NCBI GenBank assembly: GCA_030374735.1
Contig: JASCIV010000448.1
Coordinates: 1 to 19,862 of the forward strand
DNA length: 19,862 bases
Reading direction: 5' to 3'
Source of the DNA: Gracilaria caudata
Lineage: Eukaryota > Rhodophyta > Florideophyceae > Gracilariales > Gracilariaceae
This document shows positions 1-9,328 of this stretch, piece after piece (position 1 is the stretch's first letter; each line of letters starts with the position of its first letter). The notes under the pieces are model-generated. The model searched no databases, was not told the DNA's origin, and worked only from the letters and a program-made list of their open reading frames with translations. A program made the position numbers and the translations under genes.

Positions 1-342
1 ACAGCGTTTGGAGCAGAGATACATTTTACTTTGCCGAAACCAATTGTCTCAAATTAACCCGACGTCTCAAATTCAGCCGAAGGGAAGGGTAGTATGCAGG
101 AAGCAAGATTTTGTTTTTGAAGTATCCCAACCCTTGTATGGAAATTTCGGTGTGTACCAGCGCTGCACGAAAGAAAAGATGAGCTCTCTCCAATACCTAT
201 CTTAATTTGCTCGTACGTGAGGGGGTTGTTAAAGACCGCGGCATCTAGAACACCTCCACACCGCGGCCACTAAGTACAGATTAATATTTGTGCCACACAC
301 ACTTGGCAACGAGAAGAAAGTATAAGATCTCTTACGTGTTTA
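1..342. other. Left-edge intergenic sequence, no gene seen
   Basis: This stretch lies downstream of the PSD stop codon, which reads leftward. A 65-codon frame on the plus strand (8-205) has no recognisable motif, and I treat it as chance. Two CCGCGG sites (near 237-242 and 261-266) sit about 24 bp apart. No RNA gene or coding signal could be supported. Confidence 0.5.
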
Positions 343-1449
343 TTACCAGGCTCGTTGGAACCTTGCACGAGAAGGGGAAACTTTGCCTCTCTTTGTCTTC
401 GCGTCCTGTGCTTCTTGTTTGCGCTCTCTAGAACGCAAGCCGTCTATGGTAATTAGTCGTTGTCCTAGCTTCACAGCGTCTCCTGCTTGAACGGCAAATC
501 GTAGGTTAGTCTCTGGAGCTTCGAATATGAGCACAACAGCAGAACCTAAAAGGAATTGTCCAAGTGATTCACCTCGTTCCAACCTTTTATTCCCGTTAAG
601 TGATTGTACCGCAACGCGACCAGTACTTGGACGCAGCCGGGGTCGAAACACTTCCCCATCAACGTCAAGCACGATAGATCCCCTTCCTGCGGCACCGACA
701 GCTGCTAAAGCGAGGAAACCATAGTCCCATCTCCCCAAGACTACAGCTCGTTCATTCTGGGTGTAAAGGCCTTCGATTTTTGGATTCATCCAAAGCAAAT
801 AACCTTCTATGTTTCTCCGGTTCATAACAGTCCATTCGGCCGGAGAGACGAACTTATGGCAGTGTTCTGGACCAATATGAATCGCAACGTACCACAGTCT
901 TGATCCGCTTTCTTGACGATCTGCTACAGCCACAGAGGTCACTGCGAGTGGTTCTCTCTCACTCGCCCCTATTAGGTCTCGAACCCTGTACGTAATGCCT
1001 TTAACGTCGATCGAACCGTATGCCCCAACAGGTCCGGTTGCAAGCACACGACCATCGCAAGGAATAACCAAGTCTCCGTGTTTGTCAATTGGTCTTAAGT
1101 CTGGTCGAATTCCCCGCGCGAAGAACTCCGCTAGAGACCGAAATTCTTCTAGATTACGGTCTGCTTCTGATGCATCACATCCCACGATAGAACAGTAACG
1201 AGTATATGTTGAATTCCTTAGCGGACGAGGAACTGGCACAGAAGCGGCGTAGTGAGCTGCAATTCCAATCGCATTCAGCGGAACAGCGCGAAGGGCTGTT
1301 GCATCCTTTGACACTTTAGGGCCTTCTTTCCAGTGAGTCGCAGCTAGCGCCCCGAAGCCGATACTCGTGCCTAACAGAAGTAATCCCCCAACAGTCCTTC
1401 CTGACATACGGGAAGCCGTTCTGTGTCCGACCCTCACTTCGGTCTGCAT
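343..1449 (-). CDS. PSD1: Phosphatidylserine decarboxylase, type I (mitochondrial PSD1-like)
   Basis: The enzyme makes phosphatidylethanolamine from phosphatidylserine by decarboxylation, normally at the inner mitochondrial membrane. The 368-aa protein is complete in one exon. A basic N-terminus and a hydrophobic segment (residues about 18-38, GGLLLLGTSIGFGALAA) fit import and membrane anchoring. FRSLAEFFARGIRP (103-116) is the family's signature region. The self-cleavage triad is visible: Asp132 in PCDG, His198 in HCHKF and Ser303 in LGSAVVLIFE. Cleavage before Ser303 would give the pyruvoyl alpha chain. The residue after the serine is Ala, where most family members have Thr or Ser. The chosen ATG has a purine at -3, and the minus-strand ALG6 stop is 193 bp upstream. 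A broken inverted copy lies at 5694-6271. The assignment is firm; mitochondrial location is inferred. Confidence 0.95.
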   Translation of the reverse strand: MQTEVRVGHRTASRMSGRTVGGLLLLGTSIGFGALAATHWKEGPKVSKDATALRAVPLNAIGIAAHYAASVPVPRPLRNSTYTRYCSIVGCDASEADRNLEEFRSLAEFFARGIRPDLRPIDKHGDLVIPCDGRVLATGPVGAYGSIDVKGITYRVRDLIGASEREPLAVTSVAVADRQESGSRLWYVAIHIGPEHCHKFVSPAEWTVMNRRNIEGYLLWMNPKIEGLYTQNERAVVLGRWDYGFLALAAVGAAGRGSIVLDVDGEVFRPRLRPSTGRVAVQSLNGNKRLERGESLGQFLLGSAVVLIFEAPETNLRFAVQAGDAVKLGQRLITIDGLRSRERKQEAQDAKTKRGKVSPSRARFQRAW

Positions 1450-1642
1450 ATCAGCGAAAACGCTTCAAAAGAGTCCGAGAATTAAAACAAAGACATCACG
1501 CATCCCGTTCCGCCAGGATTGTCAAGAGTTCGATGTTGGCTGAAGGAACTCCTAAACTCCTCCGACCAGACTGTTTTGTAAATGGCAGGGTTCAAGGCAA
1601 TTCTTGACAACTTGATGACTCTTACGGAGGGCGCAGGTACGC

Positions 1643-3316
1643 TTAGTATAGAAATATGTAACGGATAGACAAAAGGTAGATCCCAATGAAATGCGCACAG
1701 GCGAAGGCTGTGTTCAGCAGCACTAGAATGTCTGGTGCTGAAGGCGGAGGAGAAACGAAAATAAGAGCAAAATTCAAACCCACAGCCGCGATGATGCTAG
1801 CCACAGTTGCAAAGGAAATCCACCTCGCGTTCACATGTTCATAAACTTCTGTGTTCAGCAAAGAAGGTGCAGTGAAGGATACGATGGATGCATGGATCGC
1901 GATTGTAGCGAGATATGCTAACCCTGATCCTTCTCGCAAAAGCAGCGGAAACATTGAAAAAACTGCTACGAACGACATCCAGGTAGAAAGCTCGGGGAAT
2001 TTGCCATGCAGAGCAGAAATTGGAATGAGCGGAATGAGGATCTGCTTTTCATGCACCTGAAAGGAAAACAGGAATGCACTTAACGCGCATCCAAACGCAG
2101 CAAGAAGAAGACGTGTGGCGGAAGGTTTCACAACGAGCGCCACGAGGAAAGGGAGCGAAGCCATGACTGTGGCTGCTGCACAAAGGGCTATCAAATTCTC
2201 CCTGGATACCCACTGTTTCGCTTTGATCAAAACGGATATTGAGCACCAGATGTTTGCTACTTTATCTTCGTACAAGCCTCTTGACACCGGAAAAAGACGA
2301 GCTACCACCCCGAAAAACAGATCGCTACTCGCAAGCCACGGGGCGAATACAAGGCATGTGGTGAGCGCGATAGATGCAAGTATCTTCAAGGAATACAATG
2401 TTGCGGGTATTACTCCACGGGATCCAAACAAGCAAGCCATTCGACCGACAAGAAGACAAAAGATTGCAGGAGCATAGTATAAAAGCATCTGCTTGAAGTA
2501 TATAGAAGCGCAGAACAACGTTGACCCCAGCACATCTTGATGTTTCAAAAAGCACGCCAGTGATGCCATGAAAAGACCCAGACTGACGTTGTTGTATTGA
2601 AAGTGCGCATGATCAACCATTAGCACCGCCGGAAGGCTGAGACAAAACGCCAGCGAGCGTATCACGTACATTCTATGCTTAGCAAAGGAATGGGAATCTC
2701 CGCCATCGCTGCAATACAACACGGAAAGCAGTAGGAGCAATGACGGAAAGAACACCAGAACGTCAGTAATGATCACGCTAAGGCGCATTGCTGCTCTAGA
2801 AGTCTCGGTCTCATATCCCCGCGACTCGTGCAGAGCAACCGCCCCAGGATCAACGACGGATATGAAATAGCCAGTTAGAAGCGAGGTGTAGGCAGAAAGT
2901 GGCGGATAGTCGAGACCCCAATAGGTAAGATCATTGTCCGACGTGTTTGTGTACCAATCACGCGCGGGGAGGTTGAGAGTGATTTCCATCCAATGTCTCT
3001 GAGCCTCGAAGTCGCCATATGTGGGCGGCGTATTCTCTCCTAGAATGGTTTGTTTCGGAAGTGGTCAGACGCTGGCTGGCTTTCAGTACATGGCAAGAGG
3101 TTTGTTTCGCTCGTGGCTCGAGAGCTTGTGGATGTACGCACCTGAGTATGGATGAAGGGCGACTGCTGCGCGCAGTGCGATGGCGAAGAAAAAGAGGGCG
3201 GTCAGGTGCCAGACGGAGGGGTTCGTTTCGGGATAGGGCCTGTCTGAGTCACGTCCTGCAGGGTGGTGGGCATTGTTCTTGTTAGGGATCTGAGAGATCT
3301 GAGATGCTTCAGTCAT
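1643..3316 (-). CDS. ALG6: ALG6 dolichyl-phosphate-glucose alpha-1,3-glucosyltransferase (two exons)
   Basis: ALG6 adds the first glucose to the Man9GlcNAc2 lipid-linked oligosaccharide in the ER lumen, using dolichyl-phosphate glucose. Exon 1 is about 3316-3142 and exon 2 is 3039-1643. The 102-nt intron 3040-3141 begins gtgcgt and ends tag on the minus strand. Splicing joins VALHPYSG to ENTPPTYGDFEAQRHWMEIT, the conserved first luminal loop of the family. NDLTYWGLDYPPLSAY distinguishes ALG6 from ALG8. HAHFQYN and many hydrophobic segments follow, as expected for a GT-C multi-pass enzyme. The predicted product is 523 aa, close to the family norm. The start at 3316 (MTEASQ, purine at -3) gives a short cytosolic tail. 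In-frame ATGs at 3400 and 3565 would extend it with low-complexity sequence, so the start is uncertain. An exon-2-only model would miss the first membrane segment. Confidence 0.93.
3040..3141 (-). other. Spliceosomal intron of ALG6 (102 nt)
   Basis: The minus strand reads CTCAG/gtgcgt at the donor and ttctag/GAGAG at the acceptor. Removing the intron restores a continuous ALG6 reading frame (phase 1) through a Gly codon and recovers the conserved HPYSG...PPTYGDFEAQRHW block. Confidence 0.9.
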
Positions 3317-3866
3317 TGCGTGCTCGGAAATCTCGCCCCCGAGCGCCTGCGCGGAGGTATGCAGCACTTCTGTGTCTGCGAAGGTATTGCCGCGACGCAT
3401 TGAGCGTGTCGTGAAAAGCAGCTGACGTGGCAGCGGATACGAATTGATCCGACTTGCGCGTGCCGAATCGGGGCGCAGCCACCAACGGCAACAGCTGGGC
3501 GCGCGCCGTGCTCGAAAAACGTTGGGCGGCGGAGAGGATTTTTCCGCCGCCGTTGCGCGACGCATTGGCACATGACAGAACAGCCTGTGGCTCACCGTCC
3601 GCGCTGTAATGGCGAGCGCTTCGATACCCCCAAAACAGATACCTCTATCCACGTCACGGTGCGCCGCATATAGCGCCACTACCACCTGCGCCCCCTTCGC
3701 ACTCCCCTGTCTTGCGACCTACGCAGCTATTCGTTTCCGTCCCGTGTTTCTTAAGAACGGCGAGACGTGGCCCTCGTCTCCCAGTTCCCTCGGCCCTCAT
3801 CGTTGTCTCCTTCTCTTGCGCTTTATATTGCGTCTGGATCTTCTGTGAATACCGTACCCACGAAAT
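3317..3866. promoter_or_regulatory. Divergent intergenic region between ALG6 and the orphan gene at 3867
   Basis: The two genes point away from each other, so both promoters and 5' leaders should lie here. The half next to ALG6 is GC-rich and carries several overlapping open frames in different phases with no motifs. The half next to the plus-strand gene is C/T-rich, like the leaders of other genes in this window. No convincing TATA box was seen. Part of it could be the ALG6 N-terminus if an upstream ATG is used. Confidence 0.5.
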
Positions 3867-5123
3867 ATGCCCTCTTGGTACTCTGATGATGAACTTAGCT
3901 TGCTGCGATATACTCCAATGTCGCCTGATTTTCGAACTAGCAATGGAGCATACGTGCTTCCATTTGACATTCCATCCGAATCGCCGCGATATCAACCATC
4001 CCCCGCAGGCTCCGGCAGAAGGCGTCCGTCTCGTTCCATTCCAAAGCCTACCATAACGTTTGCCAACTATGAAGCGAAGAATCGCGCGCCGCAGTTTGTC
4101 GTCCCCACTCCGTCGCCAGACGAACCAATACCAGTGCAATGGCTCAGCTCCCCCGATGCATTCGAGCTTCTGTGCAATGACAGTCGTTTGTCACGCGCCA
4201 CCAAGTATGATAGAACCGTCGCGTGCTTCAATCTGTACCCTGCCACGAAGAGCGATCTGCAAATCAATCACTTGATCTGGACCGTTGCGCAGAAAGGAGA
4301 ATACAACCCGATGCACGGAAATCTTTTGTTGCAGAACAACGTGCTTTCATTGGCTATGCCACACGAGTTTTATGACTTTCTTCATCAAATAACTGAGGAA
4401 GAACTCAAGCAAAGCATGTTAGAGGTGCTCGCTTTAATTGCTGAAGATGAGGATGCAGAGGGGTTGTCATTGATGCAGTCCGAGTTAGAGCCTTCAATAT
4501 GGGAAGATCTTGTTGAGTATATGGATGGGTGCGACCCCCAAAGTCACTGCAGAATGGACTCTAAAACAAAGGATGGTCGCAGGCTCATGATATCCGTCGA
4601 GTCTCTATTACGCTTTTGCTATCTGTCACCGTGGAAAATTGACATATATGCATCGTACATCACTCCCCAAGAATTTAACAACGCCTTGCAAGCTTTGATG
4701 GTGCAAAAGACAATGTCCTCCTCTGAAAGAGAACAGGATTCGCCACGACACTCGTTCGACCGACGTCTTGTTCGTTCAAACGCACGAAGACCTGTCGCAT
4801 CGTTATCTCAAACGTCGCGTCTGCTCGTCTCGTCAAATGGAAATTGTTCCGACAGAAACCGCGTGTTTTGGAAATTGTTTCAAGACTGGCGACGACACCG
4901 CGAAGTGTTGGTCCAGTTTCTCGGCATCTCACCTGCCCTGGCTGTCCAAACTATGGTTGATTCCATTTCATATGGAACACAAGAAGATGCTTGGAAACGA
5001 ATGGAAACTGTTATGGCTTGCTGGCATGTGAAGGGTAACCTACTTTCAACGCTTCCAAAGGAAGTTGTTTTCAACACTCTCGCTCCTTATGTGTTATACA
5101 CCAGTTGCAGCCAACAGAGTTGA
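3867..5123 (+). CDS. Hypothetical protein, 418 aa, no recognised domain
   Basis: I do not recognise this protein. It is one uninterrupted frame with an A at -3 of the start codon. Residues 1-90 are Ser/Pro-rich with basic patches (SGRRRPSRS) and look disordered. The central part (about 90-290) is mixed and folded-looking, with an acidic segment (LIAEDEDAEG) and many hydrophobic helices. Residues about 295-345 are again Ser/Arg-rich. The C-terminal 70 residues (FWKLFQDWRRHREVLVQF onward) look helical and rich in Trp. There is no signal peptide or clear membrane segment. Length, start context and compositional structure support a real gene. The frame could continue through an unrecognised intron near the stop. 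No function is proposed. Confidence 0.7.
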   Translation: MPSWYSDDELSLLRYTPMSPDFRTSNGAYVLPFDIPSESPRYQPSPAGSGRRRPSRSIPKPTITFANYEAKNRAPQFVVPTPSPDEPIPVQWLSSPDAFELLCNDSRLSRATKYDRTVACFNLYPATKSDLQINHLIWTVAQKGEYNPMHGNLLLQNNVLSLAMPHEFYDFLHQITEEELKQSMLEVLALIAEDEDAEGLSLMQSELEPSIWEDLVEYMDGCDPQSHCRMDSKTKDGRRLMISVESLLRFCYLSPWKIDIYASYITPQEFNNALQALMVQKTMSSSEREQDSPRHSFDRRLVRSNARRPVASLSQTSRLLVSSNGNCSDRNRVFWKLFQDWRRHREVLVQFLGISPALAVQTMVDSISYGTQEDAWKRMETVMACWHVKGNLLSTLPKEVVFNTLAPYVLYTSCSQQS

Positions 5124-5693
5124 GGTTGGATTGCGAGGTCGATCAGAGAGCGTGTACGTATCTCAAAGGTGACAGTGAAGGAACAAGACTAACACGCTTC
5201 AAATGGTTTTGGAGTTTGTCGTGCTCTAATAGGTAGTTCTCGGTTGATCCCATCTCAATTCAAAAGCTGACATGATCTTGAGCGTTTAACTTTTTTTTTC
5301 TTAAGAGAGCTTAGAATATTCCAGTTCAGGTAAGAACAAGCACACCTCGATACAACGCCGTCTATTAGTTAACCTTCTTGGCTCAATTCAAACAGTCAGA
5401 AACTATGTTTTCTGAATGAAGGTCAGTCCTAAGTTGGACAATGCTATCAGTTTGGGATCTTTAGTCAACCCAGTGTTCTATGGAAAGCGTAATTTTTTTT
5501 TGCGTCTGCGGGCATTAGTTGGGGAAGTTTGCTCTCCCTTATTCGTGCTAACACATATGTAGATGTATCGACTGAAGTCAAAGGTTTAGTAAAGCCACTG
5601 GAGAAACTTCATGAACCTTCTGTAGTGGCGGTTGAGAGTTTTTTGCGCCCTTCGTCACATTTCTCATCTTTGGCGCCTCAATCGCCTTCTTCT
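5124..5693. other. Intergenic sequence between the orphan gene and the PSD copy
   Basis: The stretch is AT-richer than its surroundings, with T-runs at about 5290-5299 and 5491-5500. An open frame from 5529 runs into the PSD copy. Its translation (EVKGLVKPLEKL) faintly resembles the DVKG segment of PSD, so the copy may extend left in a highly diverged form. I could not establish that. No other gene is visible. Confidence 0.45.
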
Positions 5694-6271
5694 CCTAGAC
5701 AAGAAAGCGGATCAGGACTGTGTTACGTGCGATTCATATTGGTCCTGAACAGTGCCATAGGTTTGTCACCCCAGCCGAATGGACTGCTATGAGCCGGAGA
5801 AACTCAGAAGGTTACTTGCTTTTGATGAATCCAAACATCGAAGGCTGCGCCCTGAATGAGCTAGATGTAGTGTTGGGGAGATGTGACTATGGTTTCCTCG
5901 CTTTAGCAGCTGTCAGTGCTCCGGGAAGGGGATCTATCGAGCTCGATGTTGATGGCGAAGTGTTTCGACCCCGATTGCGTTCAACTACTGGTCGCGTTTC
6001 GGTACAAACACTTGACGAGAATAAAATGTTAAAGCGGGGTGAATCACTTGGACAGTTCCTTCTAGGTTCTGCTGTTGTGCTCATATTCGAAATTCCAGAG
6101 ACTACCTTACGATTTGCAGTTCAACCAGGAGACTGTCAAGCTGGGACGACCACTAATTACCATTGAGGGCTCGTCTTTTAAAGAACTCAAACCTGAAGTA
6201 CAGGACGCGAAAACAAAGAAAGGCAGAGCTTCCCCTTCACGTGCAAGGTTCCAACGAGCCTGCAATGAACG
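5694..6271 (+). pseudogene. Broken inverted partial copy of the PSD gene
   Basis: This is the C-terminal half of the PSD at 343-1449, copied in the opposite orientation about 4.8 kb away. It matches parental positions of roughly 917 down to 347. The main block (CHRF, DYGFLALAAV, DVDGEVFRPRLR, FLLGSAVVLIFE) is roughly 78% identical to the parent by hand count. Two disruptions are visible against the parent. One is a 1-nt loss near 5728, after RQESGSG. The other is a 2-nt loss near 6133, after the RFAVQ.GD segment; the frame then resumes as VKLGRPLITIEG in another phase. The parental stop is also lost: TGG TAA has become TGC AAT. The N-terminal half, with the first triad residue, is missing or unrecognisable. 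The amino-acid pattern suggests it was once under selection, so it may be an old paralogue rather than a fresh copy. Confidence 0.88.
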
Positions 6272-6471
6272 AAGCTTGTCGTTTCTTTCAAGCTGCGTCG
6301 GTACATAGCGTCCCCAGACCAGAGTTAGACGGTAAACTCAAGTGTCAGAAGAAACTAGGCCGAGATTAAAGCGCCTTCCATGCAGCCCAGGGCGTTGTGT
6401 TGTACAGCTGCAGCCCATTTTGGTGTCACAAGGAGACTCTCGTTACTTATTACAAGCCCCGAACCATTACC

Positions 6472-8985
6472 TCAACCAAATCGAAAGCCCCTCGCTGCTG
6501 CTTCTTTCTTTAGTCTGTCGGTGGTAGATTCGAAATGTGAACTCACCTGATCAATACGGTCCGTTATTCCGGATTCTTTCAGCGATGACCCTAGTCTATC
6601 GAAAAGTGAAATCATGGAACCAACGGCTACGTTCTGACTTTCAAGCGTACTGTCTGCAGCATTTGAGTTGTGATTATCCGATTCAGACTTTGAAGTTGAT
6701 ATGCTGGCAACGATCGTAGAGTGATTTTGCAGACTGTTTCTCGGCGATGCAGGCACGCTTCTGTTCGACTTCAGTCTTTGTGAAGGCCCTATCCTTCGGG
6801 AGTAGTTCAAAACAAGTGGGGCGGCTTCAGCACGACGTAGACCCTTGATCTCAAGGATCTTTTGAAAGTCTTCAGCTGTTCCATTCGGTACAAGAGCCAC
6901 ATATGTATCCACGCTTACCTCAAGAGGAGCCAGAATCACTTTCAGCATTGCTTCAACGCTCCCCATTTCGCGATTTACTTGTTTAACGAAGGCTGCAGGT
7001 ACTGTGGCGTGTACAGATGTCGGCAGGCCCAGAAGCGTCGATTTCAGTGTTGACGAATCGAGAAGAATCTGCTGTGCTCCAAAATTGTTCATCTGCTCGC
7101 AACCGTATACATGTGTCCTGTACCGAGAGAGGAATGAGACAGCAAGCTTCTCCAAGAAAAATCTGAAATGATGCTTCTCAAGCGACTTCACAAGGTCATG
7201 TGCTGCAGCGGTCAACTTGGCGCTGATGCTCTGAGCCCAAGGGCTTGTGTCACCAACTTCAGGCCACGTAGCCCAGTTCTGAGAAGACATAGCCTTCAAG
7301 TCTATTTCTAGGTCCTCATCAACGAGCGCAACAATCGATTGCACACCCTTGGCCGAAACAGCGGAGAACTTCTCTCTCTCCGCAGATAGGTCAATGTCAA
7401 TCATAAACGCCTGTTCCACCGTTCTTCGCAAGCTCTCTTCCAGCTGTTCAACAGTAGTAGAGCAGTATTCAGCGGTATTAACAATCGCACAAGCTTGCTG
7501 CATCTTGCGTTCGTACTCCTTGGGGTTGGTACTATCCGCCAGTGGGTTTTCGCGGTAACCAGGAAGACGCTTAACAAGCGCGGATGCATACGATGAAAGA
7601 TGCCTCCGAAACACGCGATGTAAAGAAAACAACGGTTGTCGAACATCTAGCGAGGCGCATGTTCGCATAGACTTCTTAATAACAAGGAACAGCTCAGTAC
7701 CAGACTTGAGAACTGTGCTATCTTCACATACCCATGTTTCATCACGCAGTAATTCGCTGAGTACAATTCTCAAATGTTCATCCTCTTGGTTAACATAAGC
7801 ACCCATCCATGGCCCGAAGCTCTCACTGATCATGCCCACAAAAGAAGCGCTCCTGTTAGCTTCGAAACGGCGGTCCAGTTCAAGTTCAAATTCCTTTGTC
7901 TTACTGAGCGCGCGAATCATGATAGCTACGTCTCTATCGGCACCAACGTCTAGCGTTCGCGAGGTCCATTCCCGTAATTCCGCTACAATGCCTTCAGCAA
8001 CACGTCGGGCAACGCCCCATTCACTCGGGAAAACCTTGCCCCATCCTCTATCAACCTTTTCGCCACCCAGTCGTGCCCAATTCACTCGCAGTTCTTTTCG
8101 CAACCAAGCAAATCTTTTGTCGACGCTGGCAAATCCACTCTTATCCATTTCAAACGCTGCCCGGAAGGCGGCCTTTCGAGATTTTATATAGGATCCTAGC
8201 AGTTCTGCTCGAACTGTTGATCCCATGGCTTCCGCCACCAAACAGGCTGTATGTAAGCGGTTTACCGCCGAATCAACTTTTGGAGAAGACGCAGTTGCGA
8301 CGGATAGCACATCAGAGTATCGCTTGAATTCAGTTAGTACAGTTGATCGCAGTGTTTCCGTGGCAACGGCCGCTCGAGCGCGTAATTGCGAGAGTTGCTT
8401 TGGCGCTGGCTGTGAGTCGAAGAGAGCTAGTGATTCGCGCACTGCGGTAAACACATGAAGATGACCAGAAATGCTGTCGAGAGACGTTGAAGTGGCTGCA
8501 TGTTCGAGTTTTGCTACGGCGTCGTCGAGAGTGATTAGTGCTTCCATTGCCTTTGACGTCGCAGTTGTGTTTTCCAGGGCGGTGTAAATCGGTTTCGCTG
8601 GTTCCAAGGCATCTGTCAGACTCTTGGTCGCGGTTTCGGCGGCTTGTTTCAGATCGGAAAGCGAGGTCTCGGCGGTTGATAGAGAAGAAAGCGTGGTGTG
8701 TACGCTTTCACTGATGGGAGTTGTATCATTTCGGTGACGATCTATGAGAGATGAAAGTTGAGTGTCCAAACGATGCAATGCAGCATCAATTTGATCGAGA
8801 AAGTTAGTCAGGTTTTCGTTGAGATGTTGTTCGGAGGGGAAACGATTGTTGAGATAGGACGACACATCGATTGGTCCATCGAGCGGGATGTTGAGGGCGG
8901 AGATTTGCTCGAGTTCTGGAAGGTCTGCTGGTTGTGGGTCGGATGGCAGAATTTGTGCTTCTGCGCGGAGAGATGAGCGACTCAT
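6472..8985 (-). CDS. VPS53: VPS53, subunit of the GARP/EARP tethering complex
   Basis: VPS53 is a core subunit of GARP (with VPS51, 52 and 54), which tethers endosome-derived vesicles at the trans-Golgi network. The 837-aa product starts at the ATG at 8985 (MSRSSLRAEA). The family's N-terminal block follows within 60 residues (YLNNRFPSEQHLNENL), then long coiled-coil helices as in CATCHR-type tethers. Clear family matches include NTAEYCSTTVEQLEESL, GAQQILLDSSTLKSTLLGLP and the C-terminal DFQKILEIKGLRRAE. A Ser/Asn-rich tail of about 90 residues follows and ends in a short basic stretch. The frame stays open upstream to an ATG at 9330, but that 115-residue extension has no family resemblance and overlaps the divergent gene's start, so I did not use it. 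It is a single exon of normal family length. Confidence 0.95.
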   Translation of the reverse strand: MSRSSLRAEAQILPSDPQPADLPELEQISALNIPLDGPIDVSSYLNNRFPSEQHLNENLTNFLDQIDAALHRLDTQLSSLIDRHRNDTTPISESVHTTLSSLSTAETSLSDLKQAAETATKSLTDALEPAKPIYTALENTTATSKAMEALITLDDAVAKLEHAATSTSLDSISGHLHVFTAVRESLALFDSQPAPKQLSQLRARAAVATETLRSTVLTEFKRYSDVLSVATASSPKVDSAVNRLHTACLVAEAMGSTVRAELLGSYIKSRKAAFRAAFEMDKSGFASVDKRFAWLRKELRVNWARLGGEKVDRGWGKVFPSEWGVARRVAEGIVAELREWTSRTLDVGADRDVAIMIRALSKTKEFELELDRRFEANRSASFVGMISESFGPWMGAYVNQEDEHLRIVLSELLRDETWVCEDSTVLKSGTELFLVIKKSMRTCASLDVRQPLFSLHRVFRRHLSSYASALVKRLPGYRENPLADSTNPKEYERKMQQACAIVNTAEYCSTTVEQLEESLRRTVEQAFMIDIDLSAEREKFSAVSAKGVQSIVALVDEDLEIDLKAMSSQNWATWPEVGDTSPWAQSISAKLTAAAHDLVKSLEKHHFRFFLEKLAVSFLSRYRTHVYGCEQMNNFGAQQILLDSSTLKSTLLGLPTSVHATVPAAFVKQVNREMGSVEAMLKVILAPLEVSVDTYVALVPNGTAEDFQKILEIKGLRRAEAAPLVLNYSRRIGPSQRLKSNRSVPASPRNSLQNHSTIVASISTSKSESDNHNSNAADSTLESQNVAVGSMISLFDRLGSSLKESGITDRIDQVSSHFESTTDRLKKEAAARGFRFG

Positions 8986-9328
8986 GTGAGCGAGATGGGC
9001 ACGGATGCCGGAGTGAGGCGCGGGGCAGGGCGCACACAAGTGACGCGTTGAAGAATGAATGATGTGCACTTTTGATTGTCGCCAGAGCTGACAGATGTGC
9101 GCCGTCAGCCCCTCACGACGTATAATACGTGTCAATTGTACGGGCGTCAGTTGGGAGTCCCAACTTGGGACAGGAGGCGTCAGCATTGTCGGTGAGATAC
9201 CGTTGAGCGGTTGCGCTCCACTCGTTTTGATCCTTCGTTGGGATTTGGGCCGTGGGTCATGAGGTGCAGATTGGTCACCTCTTCCGAGCAGTACGAAGCA
9301 CCTGGCACACTTTTGCGTCATTGCGATC
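8986..9328. promoter_or_regulatory. Shared divergent promoter region of VPS53 and FKBP-MsrA
   Basis: These 343 bp separate two start codons pointing apart. The region contains a 13-bp odd palindrome ACGTATAATACGT (9118-9130) and a block of interlocking palindromes at 9151-9171, in which TTGGGA, TCCCAA and TTGGGA alternate with 1-bp spacers. The minus frame is open through the region but does not look like protein. A promoter function is inferred from layout only. Confidence 0.55.
9151..9171. repeat. Interlocking short palindromes in the shared promoter
   Basis: TTGGGA-G-TCCCAA (9151-9163) overlaps GTCCCAA-C-TTGGGAC (9157-9171). The middle arm can therefore pair with either neighbour. The layout resembles overlapping binding sites for a dimeric factor, but no factor is recognised. 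Confidence 0.7.

Noticed and set aside
8..205. 65-codon plus-strand frame at the left edge
   Set aside because: It has no motif, is short and lies in the downstream flank of PSD. It is indistinguishable from chance.
3083..3685. 200-aa minus-strand frame read as a separate gene
   Set aside because: Its C-terminal part up to HPYSG is exon 1 of ALG6. The rest of its end is intron, and its beginning is probably leader.
3654..4139. 161-aa minus-strand frame across the start of the orphan gene
   Set aside because: It is antisense to the better-supported gene at 3867 and gives a Trp/Arg-rich translation without motifs.
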